Source of the DNA: Lytechinus pictus
Lineage: Eukaryota > Echinodermata > Echinoidea > Temnopleuroida > Toxopneustidae
Direction of reading: 5' to 3'
DNA: 64,000 bases
Assembly: GCF_037042905.1 (NCBI RefSeq)
Contig: NC_087252.1
Span: forward strand, 28,076,994-28,140,993
The notes beneath the pieces were generated by a model, which was not told where the DNA came from, searched no databases, and was given only the letters and a program-made list of their open reading frames with translations. Shown piece by piece: positions 33,727 through 46,480 of the stretch; the first letter of the stretch is position 1, and each line of letters begins with the position of its first letter. Both the position numbers and the translations under genes were made by a program.

Positions 33727-34370
33727 CAATGTGATCATGATGTGTTCATCGTGTGTTCATGGTGTGTTCAAAATGTGTTCACAGTGTGTTCATATTGTGT
33801 TCATGGTGTGTTCAAAGCGTTAATAATGTGTTCACATTGTGTTCATGGTATGTTCATAATGTGTTCATGGGCCGTTCATCATGTGTTCATGGTTTTTTTC
33901 ATAAGCTTTCATTACGTGTTCATGATGTGTTCATAAGTGTTCATGGTCATGATGGTGTGTTCACAATGCGTTCACGATGGTGTGTTCATGATGTGTTCAT
34001 AGTGTGTTAATAGTGTTTTCGTAATGTGTTCAAACTGGGCGTTGTGGCGTGCGCCTGTAATCCAAGCTATGTGGGGAAGTTACAAATTGATGCAGAGGTT
34101 CGAGGTTCGAGCCCTGGTCACGTCTTTCGGATGGTGACGTTAAAGGTCGGTCCCAGACGTAAATAATCATTTCTGATTGATACACGTCTGACAAAACTCA
34201 AATACACACACACGTTCATGGGGCGTTTAACATGTCTTCAAGGTGTGTTCATAGTGTGTTCAGGGTGTGCTTAAAATGTAATTGTCACAGTGTGTTAATG
34301 GGGCGTTCACCATGTCTTCATGGTGTGTTCACAATGTGTTCATGGTGTTTTCAAAATGCGTTCAAATAAA
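33727..34370 (+). repeat. GTGTTCATGGT minisatellite, interrupted by a SINE
   Basis: Diverged decamer/undecamer units of the form GTGTTCAtgGT, GTGTTCAaaAT and GTGTTCAcaGT run from about 33740 to 34031 and resume from about 34214 to 34360. The 182-bp block between them is unrelated and looks like a SINE. A Cys/Val/His-rich frame runs through the array but is a consequence of the repeat. Confidence 0.75.
34032..34213 (+). mobile_element. SINE with Alu/7SL-like 5' end and (CA)n tail
   Basis: The 5' part reads CTGGGCGTTGTGGCGTGCGC followed by CTGTAATCCAAGCTATGTGG, very close in layout to the 5' domain of 7SL RNA/Alu. A good B box, GGTTCGAGCCC, is at 34104-34114. The body continues with CGGATGGTGACGTTAAAGG and GGTCGGTCCCAGACG and ends in ACTCAAATACACACACAC. 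Both halves of a minisatellite flank it, so it is an insertion. Whether it is truly 7SL-derived or a tRNA-type SINE with convergent sequence is open. Confidence 0.6.
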
Positions 34371-34371
34371 A

Positions 34372-34525
34372 TTCTTAAACCCAACAGTGAAATGCCGATT
34401 TCCTCTGCTGGCTCCCATATATTTTTTGTATTTATAGTGTCATTTATTGTAAATTTAATGTATTTAAATGTTTAATTTTTTTACAAGAATTGGAAATATA
34501 TAAATGAAATGAATAAATGAATGAA
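34372..34525 (+). mobile_element. LINE-like 3' tail
   Basis: AT-rich sequence ends in AATATATAAATGAAATGAAT followed by AAATGAATGAA, the short tandem 3' tail typical of CR1/RTE-type LINEs. No coding part remains. A similar 3' end lies near 34960-35055. Confidence 0.35.
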
Positions 34526-34529
34526 GATC

Positions 34530-35276
34530 ATTTCAGATTGTGTTCCACACTGTGGAAAAAAAGGGCTGGGCTACTGACAACAAAGTTTACAATTCATGTC
34601 ATACGGCAGCACTGCTGTCTTTGGTAAGCCATTAAAACGGAATTTGCAATGAAACTTGGCTTCTATTAAAGATAAACTTACCAGAATACAAGAAATGATT
34701 TGCTGAAAAGCACTGTAATTGTGGTAACTATTAAATAAAAACTGACTTTGTCCGGTAAAAAGCCTGACAGTTACTTACGCAATGTATATAACGTAATGGC
34801 ATACTTGACATATACTTTATAAAGGCCCTGGTTGCAAAGTTTAGCATTGTCAAAATTTGGATATGGTTGTAGGAAATTAAGTTCTACTTTGTAAAAGTTT
34901 TCAATGTTAATCATTATTCATATTTATTGCGTTAATAATTGTTATTTATATCAATCATTATGCTATTTTGCTTATTTCTATAGTTGTTGAAAATGATTAT
35001 ATTTGTAAATACTTTTGTAATTGGAATGTGGAAATAAAATTAATAAAACCAAATCAAGAGCAATCATAAAAATATCCAAAGGTGATATATCAAGAAATGG
35101 TCAAGATTTTTTCTCTACATATGTATACTGAATAAGAAAATTTAAAAGAATCGTTATACATATAAAGTAAAAAAACTCTAAGTTGATTATAGTAGCTCAA
35201 TCAACCCATAGGTTTCAACCATTTTAAACCGATCTGAAAGAAAGTAAGTATTATGCAAAAGGATTTTCGGCGGGAC
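34530..35276. other. AT-rich non-coding DNA
   Basis: It contains a possible LINE 3' end near 34960-35055 (GGAAATAAAATTAATAAAACC). Nothing else is supported. Confidence 0.3.
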
Positions 35277-35320
35277 ACGTACGTGAACCGCCTATGTATC
35301 ACCTCAGCGGAGCCCGCCAT

Positions 35321-35402
35321 TATAAAAGCCCTCTCGCGGTAGGTCGCCTGGCAATCTTGTTAGCAACGCTTACGAGCATCGTCTTGCTCACTCTCCAAAA
35401 TG
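35321..35402 (+). promoter_or_regulatory. TATA-box-like site in the left arm
   Basis: TATAAAAG at 35321-35328 sits in a locally GC-rich, CpG-containing context, 72 bases upstream of an ATG (35400) that opens only a seven-codon frame. The corresponding right-arm position lacks the TATA. It may be an internal promoter of the element or coincidence. Confidence 0.2.
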
Positions 35403-35968
35403 TCTGCGATATTAAAATCCTAAAAACTCATGGAATCGTTAAAATTTAGTAAGGCTATGAATGTTTATCATTTACATTGACTATCGGTGTATCAACCCAT
35501 ATCGAATTTACAAGCAAGTGTGGGTAAGAAGGCGAATTACCAGTCATTTTGATGTGTGATACAATATGCCAAAATTTATGAAAATATAGCGTAAATTTTA
35601 TGTAGCATTTCAAAACCCTTATTTTCAATATCTTCATAATTTTGTATTGTTTTAAAAAAACATTTTATTACATTTACTAGAATTTTCCCGAACTGATAAC
35701 GTTGGTAGACTATTTTCTCCATCATTAATAAGAAAATGTCAGGCCTTCAAAATCAGGGCATTTTTTGCTATATTTTTAAAGAAAATCGTTAGATTCGAAC
35801 TACTATAGCATTGTTCTCCCGACAAAGGGTTATCATCTCATAATGTAGTGTAAATGATACATAACATTAAATATTACGAGTGTAGCAATCAATGTTGGAT
35901 AACAATTTTCACGATTAGTTTCGTAATGAAGAGAAAAATCAAGTTCATTAGTTAGCACGCGAGCCGCA

Positions 35969-36050
35969 GAGTGATACATTTTAGTGTGTGCAGACAGGGC
36001 TGATCGCAGAATGATAAATTTTAGTGTGTGCAGACAGGGCTGATCGCCCT
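35969..36050 (+). repeat. 39-bp tandem duplication in the left arm
   Basis: The unit AGARTGATAMATTTTAGTGT followed by GTGCAGACAGGGCTGATCGC occurs twice in tandem here. The matching place in the right arm (about 38210-38265) has only one copy, so the duplication happened after the arms separated. Confidence 0.5.
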
Positions 36051-36586
36051 GGCTGTCCGCTCAGATTATCCAGTCCGATACTGGAGTCGGGTGGTATATT
36101 TTACGTACCTCTCCCCTCGCGGAGACCACAGTGCAGTTTTAGTGTTTAATTTTGATACTCAATATATGAAAATAATAGTTTACCGATATCTAGAAACGCT
36201 TGGAATATACCTGACACATAAATTATTTCATTTTCGGTAATTAATATTTCTTTCCTTAACAGAAAATCAAACTGATGTCAAGAATGTGTAACATTGACTG
36301 TATACTTAAACATTAAAACATTATCAAGGTTTAGGAAATATCGTGTTAAGTTTGCCCAATGTCATCAGTATCTCACGGTATATGTTAAACAGAAAATATA
36401 GAACAACTATATATTTTGTAAATTCCACAGCCGCCTCCACCATTATGGGACATAATTATAGAAGCCGATCTGCATGGCCGCCGAGGAGGGGGGGGGGGGG
36501 GCACTCAAATTATTTGTTAAAATCAAATAGCCATATTTAAAGAACTGCAATATGCCTATTACCAGGCTCTCGTGATTATAAATTAT

Positions 36587-37704
36587 AACCATGGTGAGAT
36601 GGGGGAAGTAAAAAGGGTTGGATGAAATAGATTGGGGAGGGGTCAATTAGGGAGAGAGAAAGAATTAAGGGGCCAAAAGGAGATTGCAGGCCGGTAGAAT
36701 GACAGAGGGGCAAATAATAGGGTAAGCTTTATTGGAGGAGAACTTGACCATAGCAGGAGGGAAGGAATAATACAAGACGATGGAAATTTAGATAGGGAGT
36801 GCTGATCTTTGAGATATAAAATGGCACGAAAGCAAAAACAAAGAAAGAGAGAACAGGGAGATATAGGAAGAAAAGAGAAGCCCTTGCAATAAAAATATAT
36901 CAAACAGGCACTTGCCTGGGGCAACAGTGAGTGATGGTAAGTGTGAGTGATGATAACTTATGCCCCCCCCCTCCCTAGTCAATCTTGGTAGCAGAGACCC
37001 CGAGCAGATACTCGATTGATGAAAATAGGGCTAATGGGACCAGCAGAAAATTGACTAATTGGTTGATAAATTGATTTTTTTTGCCAAATTGGCTAATAAA
37101 ATCAATTTATTGACTGTATTGAATACAGTCACCAAAACAAAATACAGTAGCATTAAAATAACTTATCTTGAACAGGGCAGCTCGAAAGCTTATAGTAGGA
37201 TTCTCATAATGATTATAATAAGATAAAATGGAAAATCTTAATATTCACACGATAAAAAACAGGAATTACTATTAAAAATAAGGAAGATAAAGAGATGGTA
37301 TATACAGAAGAAGAGGAAGAAGGAGGAGCCGGGTTCAGGTGTCTCAAGCGGATCCGGAGAAGGGGGTGTTTTTTTCCCCCACTCTCTTTCAAAATAACCT
37401 CGACCTCAGGGGCCTGTTGGAGGGAAGTCCACGCATTGGCGTATTCCCGGAAGTGCATGCATGGTGATACCTCTCCCCTCACTTGTGATAAGAGCCGAAA
37501 GGCCTCTCCAATCTTCCCTCCGTTTTCAACACAGAAACTACATTTTTTTTAATTCTTAAAATTAATAAACTACTGATTTTTTTTTAAAGTGCTTAAATTG
37601 CATGGCCGAAAGTCTAATAACGAGAAATTTCTTGCAAAGTGGCCATCAGCCCGGGTAATTATACGAAATCCGATGTTTTGCTTTCTTGCAATGGTTATAG
37701 GGCC
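36587..37704. other. Unique centre of the long-armed element
   Basis: An A/G-rich stretch (about 36590-36880), an AATTGGTTGATAAATTGA region and a purine-rich GAAGAAGAGGAAGAAGG tract (about 37305-37325) are visible. No frame has splice sites or a recognisable domain. Confidence 0.35.
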
Positions 37705-38933
37705 TATCCACCGAATCACGAGAGCCTGGTAATATCGCAGTTGTATGATTCAAATTGTTGTAAATATTGCCATTATTTTGATTTTAACAAATCAGCTAGA
37801 GCCGGCAGGTCGTCTTCATGTCCCATAGGTTCGTGGAGGCGGCCGTGGAATTTACAAAATATAGTTGTCTTATGATCTGTTTAACATACAGTGAGATACT
37901 CATGACATTGGGCAAACTTAACAGAATATTTCCCAAATCTTAACAGTTCTATCATTTTTAAAAATATGCAGTCAATATTACACATTCTTAACCTAAGGAT
38001 TGACTTTTTGTAATTCATGCAGGAAAGAAATAATAATTCTCGTCAGGTATATTCCGAGCATTTTTAGATATCGGTAAACTATTAATTTCACAGATTGAGT
38101 ATCAACATTAAGCACTATAAAACTGCACAGTGGTCATCGCAAGGGGAAAAGGTTGGTGGAATATACCACCCGACACCAGCATGACCAGTATGGGACTAGA
38201 TAATCCCGTCCGACACACTAGGGATCAGCCCCGTCTGCGCACGCTAAAATTTATCATTCGGCGGCTCGCGTGCTAAGAATGAACTTGTTTTTTTCTCTTC
38301 ATTACGAAACTCATCGTGAAAAAAATGTTATCTAACATGGATTACTACACTCTTATGTATCATTTACACAACAATATGAGATGATAACCCTCCTTCGGGC
38401 GAACAGTTGGTATAGTAGTTCGAATCTAACAATTTTCTTTTAGAAACATAACAAAAATTAACTGACCTGATTTTGAAGGCCTGCCATTTCCTCATAAAGC
38501 CAGGAAACAGTAATCTATCAACGTTATCAGTTCGCAAAAATTATAATAAATGTAATAAGATGTTTTTAAAACAATAAACAATTATGAAGATATTGAAAAT
38601 AAGGATTTTGAAATGCTGTATAAAATTTACTATATATTTTCATAAATTTTGGCACTTTGTATCACTCATCAAAATGACTGATAATTCGTAATATAACCGA
38701 CACTTGTCTTAAAATTCGGTATGAGTTTGTACACCGATAGTCAATGTAAATGATAAACATTCACAGCCTTACTAAATTTTAACGATTTCATTGGTTTTTA
38801 GGATTTTAATATCGCAGACATTATGAAGATTAAACAAAACAATGCTAACAGGCGTTGCTAACAGGGTTGCTAGGCGCGAAAATCCGATTTAGCTCCGCCC
38901 ACTTTTTACGCTGAGTTGGCGGGATTCACGTAC

Positions 38934-39074
38934 GAGGAGACGAGGCAGCAATTGTTCCTGTGGTCGGAATTCACAGAAGATGACTGTACGCGCATCCGGG
39001 TTCGCTGCTCCAACAGTGATTACATCCAGAGGCGCAGTGGCGACATCAGCGAAGATTATGTCATTCCCTTCTCC
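38934..39074 (-). CDS. Mosaic gene, exon: unrecognised domain, part 2
   Basis: A strong acceptor (pyrimidine-rich CTGTTCTCTATTCTGCAG) opens a phase-0 frame, [19 protein letters not shown] then [20 protein letters not shown] donor CTC|GTACGT closes 47 codons; without it the frame stops at 38891-38889. The donor coincides with the terminus of the long-armed element, so the true 3' end of this exon is uncertain. The plus strand is also open (66 codons), but phase and acceptor favour the minus strand. Confidence 0.6.
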
Positions 39075-42000
39075 CTGCAGAATAGAGAACAGCGAATCAT
39101 TATCAAATTACAATAACCAGCAGGGGCCCATTTCATAAAGGACTTACAACTGTTGTAACTTTGCCATAATGTCAATTACCATGGCAACAGCTGCTTAGCA
39201 GCCAATCAAAATCAAGGTTACCATGGTAGTTGCCATAATGGCAAAGTTACAACAGTTGCAAGTTCTTTATGAAACGGGCCCCAGAACTTTAAATATCATA
39301 GTAACAACAACGACAACAATAATGATAACACTATCAATAAAAATAATAATGACAAAAACAATAATAATGATAAAGAAGAAGAAAAGAAGAAGAAGAACAA
39401 TAATAATGTCCTCATTGATCGTCAGTCAACTTATAATATTAATGCCACCAAGTTTTTTTTACAGTGTACAAATTTTAACAATCTAAGCTTTCTTTTATAA
39501 ACTGGATATTGTGATGAGTGTTATTTCCATTCTGTTTTATCTTATGTTATAAAGAGGAACAGGTGAAACCGTATTTTATTACTGGCGGGGTTACCTGTTT
39601 GAAAATATTTAAGAAATGAATGAATAAACAAAAAATAAGTAAATAAATAAATAAATGAATAAATCTTTTTTTTTACCTCTATCGCAGCAATGTGAGCCTC
39701 ACAGGACTCAAAGAACTTCTCGAATGTAAACGAGGTTGGTCCATACGTGAACACACCGCACACCGCTCCTCCAACAGGAAAGTCATTGGGTTGAATGTTT
39801 TCATTAAGATTATCTCCATTCACACCGGCGGACATCACCGCATTGTCGCACACGACCCGGATCTCTGTGAATTGTCAAATTGGCAACAAATGAAATATGA
39901 TTAAGCGTTGTGGTTTCATGTGAAATAACTTGAAATAAGGGGGAAATAGGCATACATTCTATGAGTAAAACAAGAAGAACAAGATGATGAAGAAGAACAA
40001 GAAGAAGAAGAAAATAAAAAGAAAACGAAGGAGTCGACATGAACACGAAGAGGAAAAGAAAAAATATAAAGGGATAAGGAAGAAGAACGGCAACCATAGA
40101 TCAACAATTAATCCCACAACAACAACAACAACAAATAGAATACAACAAATCATCATCGGTGAGTGACAAACAAAAAATAAGAAAGAATTATATGACCAAA
40201 TCAATATCATTTGCAACATTATGGGATAAAAGTAATTCATTCCATATCACCTTAACGAGATTTATGTTCCCCAGTTTAGCAAGCACCAATCAAGACTTGG
40301 ACAGAGATTGCTGGTTACTTACTTGAATCATTGAATAAAATTCAATTCATTTGTAAAGTGTTAACTAAACAACTGATTATAATCAAAGGCCCGAGGTGCA
40401 TATGCTTCGCCAACCAATCAAAATCAAGGATTTCATTGAAGATGGCAAAGGATAACAAAATTAATACCGTAGTAACTTTTATGCAACAGGGCCCCGTAGT
40501 ACAAAGGTTAGGGATTACTCCCTGATTGGAAAGAGCAATTCTGATTGGTTCCTAGTCAGTCTATTAAGTAAAAATGCGCATGCAAGGACGATCTTGATAG
40601 GCCATTTTATTTAGCAATTTATCGCTGAATATTTGTGTTCCAGGGATTAGGGGAGTGTTTAATGAAATGGCTTCTCAGACGCTTTTTATCCGACAAGTCC
40701 GTTTTATCCGACAGTTCCCATAGTATCAGTGCTTCTCAGCCAATCAAATTCATGGAATTTTGTTGTATCTGACAACTTGTCAGATGAAATGTTGATGAAA
40801 CGCCCCCTGGCCTGCAGAAATGACCATGAAAAGAGAAGATACACAGGACAATCCCCTCCCAAATGGAGGAACCATGACGGAAGTGATGCACAGGGTAGAC
40901 AAAGGTAGAACTGAGTGGAAAAGATTCACCCGTTGGAGAGCGAAGGGATACACCGTCCTGTGCACCTAAGTCATGGATAATCTGCACTGATTTTCGGTTA
41001 TTGCTGTGAAATTATATTTGCAACGCTTATTAACTTGGTAAATAGCCTGCACTTGTAACCATGAACTCATAACTACTTTGGTCATGAAGGAAATCATTTT
41101 GGAAAACGATCTACCAGTTACAAATATTTAATCAAATCACATTACAACGCATATTCGTTCATATTGCAACATTTAAGATGAGCTGGCTATGCAAGAGGAT
41201 GTTGAACCTAATGTAAATAATCTGTTTGAAACCTTTTTACGTTTGCCCATCCTCGGCAGAATGAAAGCTCTAAGATTGTGTCTAACAAAGGAGGCAGATA
41301 GATAAATGGATGAACAGACAGATAGATTATTGAGTAAAGATTATTGAGTAATCAATTCATTAATAAATAAATAAAATATTTAGTTTTTGAAGCTTACCTG
41401 CTGCTGGTGGAATCTCTGTCAAAATAGAGTAAAGAAGACAATAAAATAGCTCATTATCACACGAGTACTTTCAAATCAGTTCATTTATCTAATTAAATAT
41501 TTCTATCAACTTTCAGTAATTGATACATAAAAAGTAAAGTAATTATTTGAAAGTAGAAACTACGCCAAGAAATACAAAATTACATTCACACGAAACTGCC
41601 ACATGGCTATAATATAAATAAACTTTGTATGAAAAGAACATGTTCAATGTTGGTTCACATAGTCGACCATGTGAAATTGTGATCCATATTGCTGAAGTAC
41701 TAAACTTTACGTGTCAAGATGATCTCACAGTGCGTTCCAGATTTTGAACATAGGGTTATTTACAGCAGGACAGGTTTACAGAATAGAAATATATATATAT
41801 ATTTCAGCGGCCGCGGACCAACCCGAAGTCACGGGGGCATAAATAAAATCACATTTTGATGGTCATTTTCTAATTTTTGTACACAGTCCCTGAAAAAAAA
41901 AGTGCAGGGGGCTGAAGCTAAAAATTCGATGCAGTGTATCAGTGTAGTTTATTCAAATGATTCCCCCCCCCCCAACTTCGGATCAGTGGCATACATATGG

Positions 42001-45000
42001 GGGGGATAAGCGGGCCACTGCCCATGGTCCCAAATGTTTCTCGACCAAGACACAAAAAACGAGAAAAAAATGCAAAGAGGGCATGAAGGGTGATCGAAGT
42101 GAGAAATCTTTTTCTGGATACTATGTCAAAATCTGTCTCTCTTTCAATAAAATCAATGTGTGTATTATAAATGGTCTACATTTTTGTCCCAATAGCCATA
42201 ATGTCTGGCTGTCAAAGAATATTCTACTCCTTACGCTACTGTAGGCCTATGGGATGCAAAAGTGACCGTTTGAATTAAACACTATTTACCTCCTACGCAA
42301 GCACCATCAACGCGGCTAAGTCCCCGACGGCAGTAACACCCAGGTACCCCTTGGGCATCCACGACACACTCCTCGCCGGGATGGCAATAGTTATCATTGC
42401 ACACGACTTCCCTAGACACACAGGAGCACGATGACGAACAGTCTTCACTGGTCCAGGTCGCACCATTCTGTTTCGGATAAATGAAGAGCAAAATATTTGT
42501 CAGTATGTCGGGGTTCTCTATATTACATTTTTTGTATGGACTGAAATCTCGTGTCCGTTGATATAAAACTCATTAGATATCACAAACTTTGGATAATAAA
42601 ATAAGTGTGTGATATCATAGATATCCAATATTTTCGTCCAACCATCGTGTAGTACCGTTGATAAATAGACAATGTATGCGGAAGCGCACATTCAGTGCCT
42701 GACCATGAGGTTAGGCTTTTTGTTTAAATCACAAGCAGCTTTATGTTGTCAGACTTAGATTTTGGTGGAACACCACCCTTATAAAGTAGTCGATGCATTT
42801 ATTGCATTTTCCAAACTCTTATCGAAGTGCCCATTTTACCGGATAGTATGACCCCTCGTAGCTACAGCCACATCGATCTGGTTCGACGCAACTATCTCCG
42901 TCGAGCAACAACCCATCTGGACAACTGCATGTTTCGATGCATGTTTCCTGACAGTTTTCTGGGGCCGTCGGATTGGCGCAGGTCGCCGGGCACGGTGAGC
43001 CACATGGGTTGTATAGCTGGGGTTCCGGGCATGGGAAGGCTGCGTGAGAAAGTGCAAAAAGAAAGAGAGACATATACAGAAAAAAAAAAGATTAGGGCTT
43101 GTACAGAGAGATCGATGAACCTGCTAGTAATGTCAAATCAAAGTAAAATCCCTAAGCCAAATCGCACTTTAGAACCTGTATACATGTAGGCCTATTCTCC
43201 TTGCCATCGTCATGATCATGATATATCACTCGTGTTATACATACATTGAACAAGGGAATTTGGGACTCTACATTTCGCTCTAGCTAATATTTACTATCAT
43301 TCTTAAAGCACAAGCATCTTTGGTACCAATTTGAGGAGGCTTTTGCCTTGCAGTGGGCTGAACATGGCCGATGATTAATATTTCCACGTTGCCAAAGGAT
43401 GCATGCAAATATGGATAGAGCCAAAACCGAGAGCTACTGTAAGCCTCTGGACTGTTAAGTCTATTACCTATTTTAATTTTGAACAGGCCCTATATGTGAC
43501 TTTATATATCTGTGGCTACTCGTTTGTTTGATTTCTATGTCTATTTTTGTTTAGAATAATGGTATTATTATGCTTATTACGACGCTTAATGTGTTTCGTT
43601 CCAATTGTTTCTAAAATCACTTCACGAGCGAAACGTAAAAGGTGCTACGCAGAACGGCACCATACCACACTGTGCAAGAGAACTCCTCCAGTCTTCGGGC
43701 TGTTGGCCAAGTGCTTGACAAGTCCCTGTGTACTGATCGTAATGGTCGCACACTGCGTCATCATCGGCACCAAGCACGCATGCGTCAAAAAGACATGACG
43801 TGTAAATGTCCGTCGGATCCGCGAAGTCCAAACAGTTCTGGAACGGCCCTGAGGTTTTGGAAAGTGAAATAAAGACGATCAGAATAAAAAAAAAGGAAAA
43901 AGCCATTGGGATCGGGATGTTCTAGGTCATTCAAATCTTTAGATGGCTCTAGAGGCCTATAAAGTAAGGATATATAACTCATTTGTTAAAGTTCAATATA
44001 AAGGCTTATAAAATGCGAGAACTGAAAAAATTCCCGTCATATTGTATTATTTCCAGACAGTTTGTAATGATTTTAGAGCGAAATCTTATTTTAGATTCAA
44101 TAACTAGTTAATAAAAGTTTGCTTCACATATAGCTACCCATACAGACTTTGGTTAGATCTTTTCTTATAATTCCCTGATAAAAGTGTCAATAATTTGTTT
44201 GTACATTCCACACGGCAGTTGTTCCCATATTTCAATATTCAGCCAGCTAAGGGCCTGGTCCCACTGGCCGACCGACACAAAACATATTCATAACGGATAC
44301 AGCGGACAAGCAAATTTCCACCCGTTTCCATGCGCTCAATACGATGGACAAAATGGGCGAACTGTGAAATCACAGTGGACGGATGCTCGATAGATATAAA
44401 GCGTATGAAACACGTATATGCAAAGAGTATACAACGGATAAATAACGTTTTCCAACGGATGGCACGATTCTATTCCGTTTGACATCCTCTCTGCATCCAT
44501 AAGTGCAGTGGGACCGGGCATTTAGAGCCAATTTCAGGTGATATAGAGTACCGAAGTGTGACGTCAGTTGCCATGAAGTCATGGCGGGCTGGTTCTAAAG
44601 AGAGTCGCAGCTGACGATCGTCTTTATACATTTTGTATGACTTTGGCTCGTCTAAAAATGGGTTGCAAGCGATCAAATTCTGATAGCAGCCATTTTCTCT
44701 TATGAGAAACACGCGCTTTAATACGACCAGGCCGCCATGACACCTTGTCAACTGACGTCATCTCTTAGATTGATGGTCTATTAAAAGTTTGAGTTACATT
44801 AGTTTTGGCTACCCTTAGATATAAAGTTTGGTAGTTTAAGTAAACGAGCTTATGGCAAAATTTATCACTACCATTTATATTCTGGAGGTTGCTACAAGCT
44901 CGGGCAGCTGCTGTTCTCATGTCTTGGTCAACGTCACACGGATTCTGAGGGGTATCTATGCCCTGACATTCCTCGGTACCCGTCTGCCAACTATTACCAA

Positions 45001-46449
45001 ACTCATCAACATTCCCTGTCTACATCAGAGGGAGAGAGAGAGGGGGAGAAAGAGAGAGCACGCTAAGGAACATTTATGGATATTTTGAATAAGTATAGTC
45101 ATCAAAACTTTACAGATAAACGTGAAAATGTATATCTCGTGTGATAACATATCCCGGTAACCTAAACCTATTCTGTAGGTTTAAAAAAGGAAATCCTCTG
45201 TAATCCAACTACATTGATTGAAATAATGGCATAATACGCTTGTTAATACTACATGATTATAACAGGGAACATATTTGAGAACACAGTAAATGTATTGAAA
45301 ATGCAAGTCAACTCACAATGAACAGCTGAGATGTCTTTGTCGAAAATTGGTGAACCAAAATAGCAGTTCGTCATAAGTTTCCGAGCTCAAGACATTTTGC
45401 AAATAATGTCGTATGTTCAGAGTCCAAGAAGAAACGGCTGTCTTAATTCACCAACTTTCGACCAAGACTTCTTGGTTACTCTTTATCATAAAAGGCCCTT
45501 GAAAACACATTGGCTTTGCGAAAGCTCCCTCATGTCGCTCCTATCAACATACCTAGAAATCTTTTACGTCAGTTATATACTTCTTACCAATGTTCCATCA
45601 CTTGTTGTGTATTCGTTGGTACTGATACCATCAAAGTTACCACAGAGTCCGCAGGTATTGTTCCAAAAATCATAAGAAACCGATATTTCTGCCAAAGATC
45701 CTCCATCAAATTTAATTCTGACTCCAAACTCCGTCTCAAGTGTCTACAAAAGGATTGGTGTTAGGTTAGAAAAGAATGAACATTATGTTACATCTGTCAG
45801 AAACGAGCGCCAATTAAGAAATCACAATATATATACCACTTACCTATTAAGTAACATCATTATTATTGTTATTATTAGTATTATTATCATTATTATTATT
45901 GTTGTTATTATCATCATATTATTGATAGCAATATTACTGACACAATAAAACCTTTTCTGACGCACATCTACAAGAAAATGTCGTAGAGAAAACAATAAGA
46001 CTATATTGACCCGGACAACGTTCGGAATAACCTACCAGATACCGAGGATCCGCCCAAGCGTGGACGGATCCGTCCTGGTAATCGATGTTTGATTGGGCCA
46101 CGCCGTCCACAAGGAAACTCTTGCCTTGTCCTAGCGTGTACGTTGTGCCGTTTAGAAGCAGAAAGACCTTCCGCAGATAGGAGACAGTGGCAGATGGGTG
46201 GGTCTTGACCGGGTCACCCCAGATGTGGAAGTCCGGGAAGAGGTCGGAGGCTTGACAGGGTTTTACCAGGGTATACATACAGTCACCTTGGAAGTGGTGG
46301 TAGAACCGGTCAAAGGTCCGGTAGTGTGGGTCACCGGAGATCGTGCAGACAGCGGGAGCTGATAAGTCAATAAATATTCAAAATTAACTCAACAATGATC
46401 GGATTGAGGCAATATAAGAAAGTACATTATCTATCACCCCCCCCCCCAA

Positions 46450-46480
<31 letters not shown>

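Larger units (their letters stand above)
35277..38934. mobile_element. 3.7-kb element with long (about 1.2-1.3 kb) inverted arms
   Basis: The left arm (35277 to about 36586) and the right arm (about 37705 to 38934) are diverged reverse complements, with CGTACGTGAA at both outer ends. Matching blocks include ATGTCTGCGATATTAAAATC, CAATATCTTCATAATT, CGAACTACTATA, TTACCGATATCTA, GTAAATTCCAC and TTACCAGGCTCTCGTGATT. The centre (36587-37704) is unique and partly purine-rich. There is no transposase, and no clear target duplication was found. The arms differ by many small indels, so the element is old compared with the 16.7-kb array. The right end touches a predicted exon of the mosaic gene. Confidence 0.7.

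Noticed and set aside
33640..34010. Cys/Val/His-rich frames of 85-98 codons
   Set aside because: Produced by the GTGTTCATGGT minisatellite; the periodic protein pattern matches the DNA repeat, not a family.
38916..39116. 66-codon plus-strand frame ending at a TAA
   Set aside because: The same DNA on the minus strand has a strong acceptor, the expected phase 0 and continuity with the preceding exon, so the plus frame is more likely a shadow. The choice is not absolutely secure.
39810..40240. Several overlapping minus-strand Phe/Ser/Leu-rich frames
   Set aside because: Translations of the GAAGAAGAA / CAACAACAA simple repeat.
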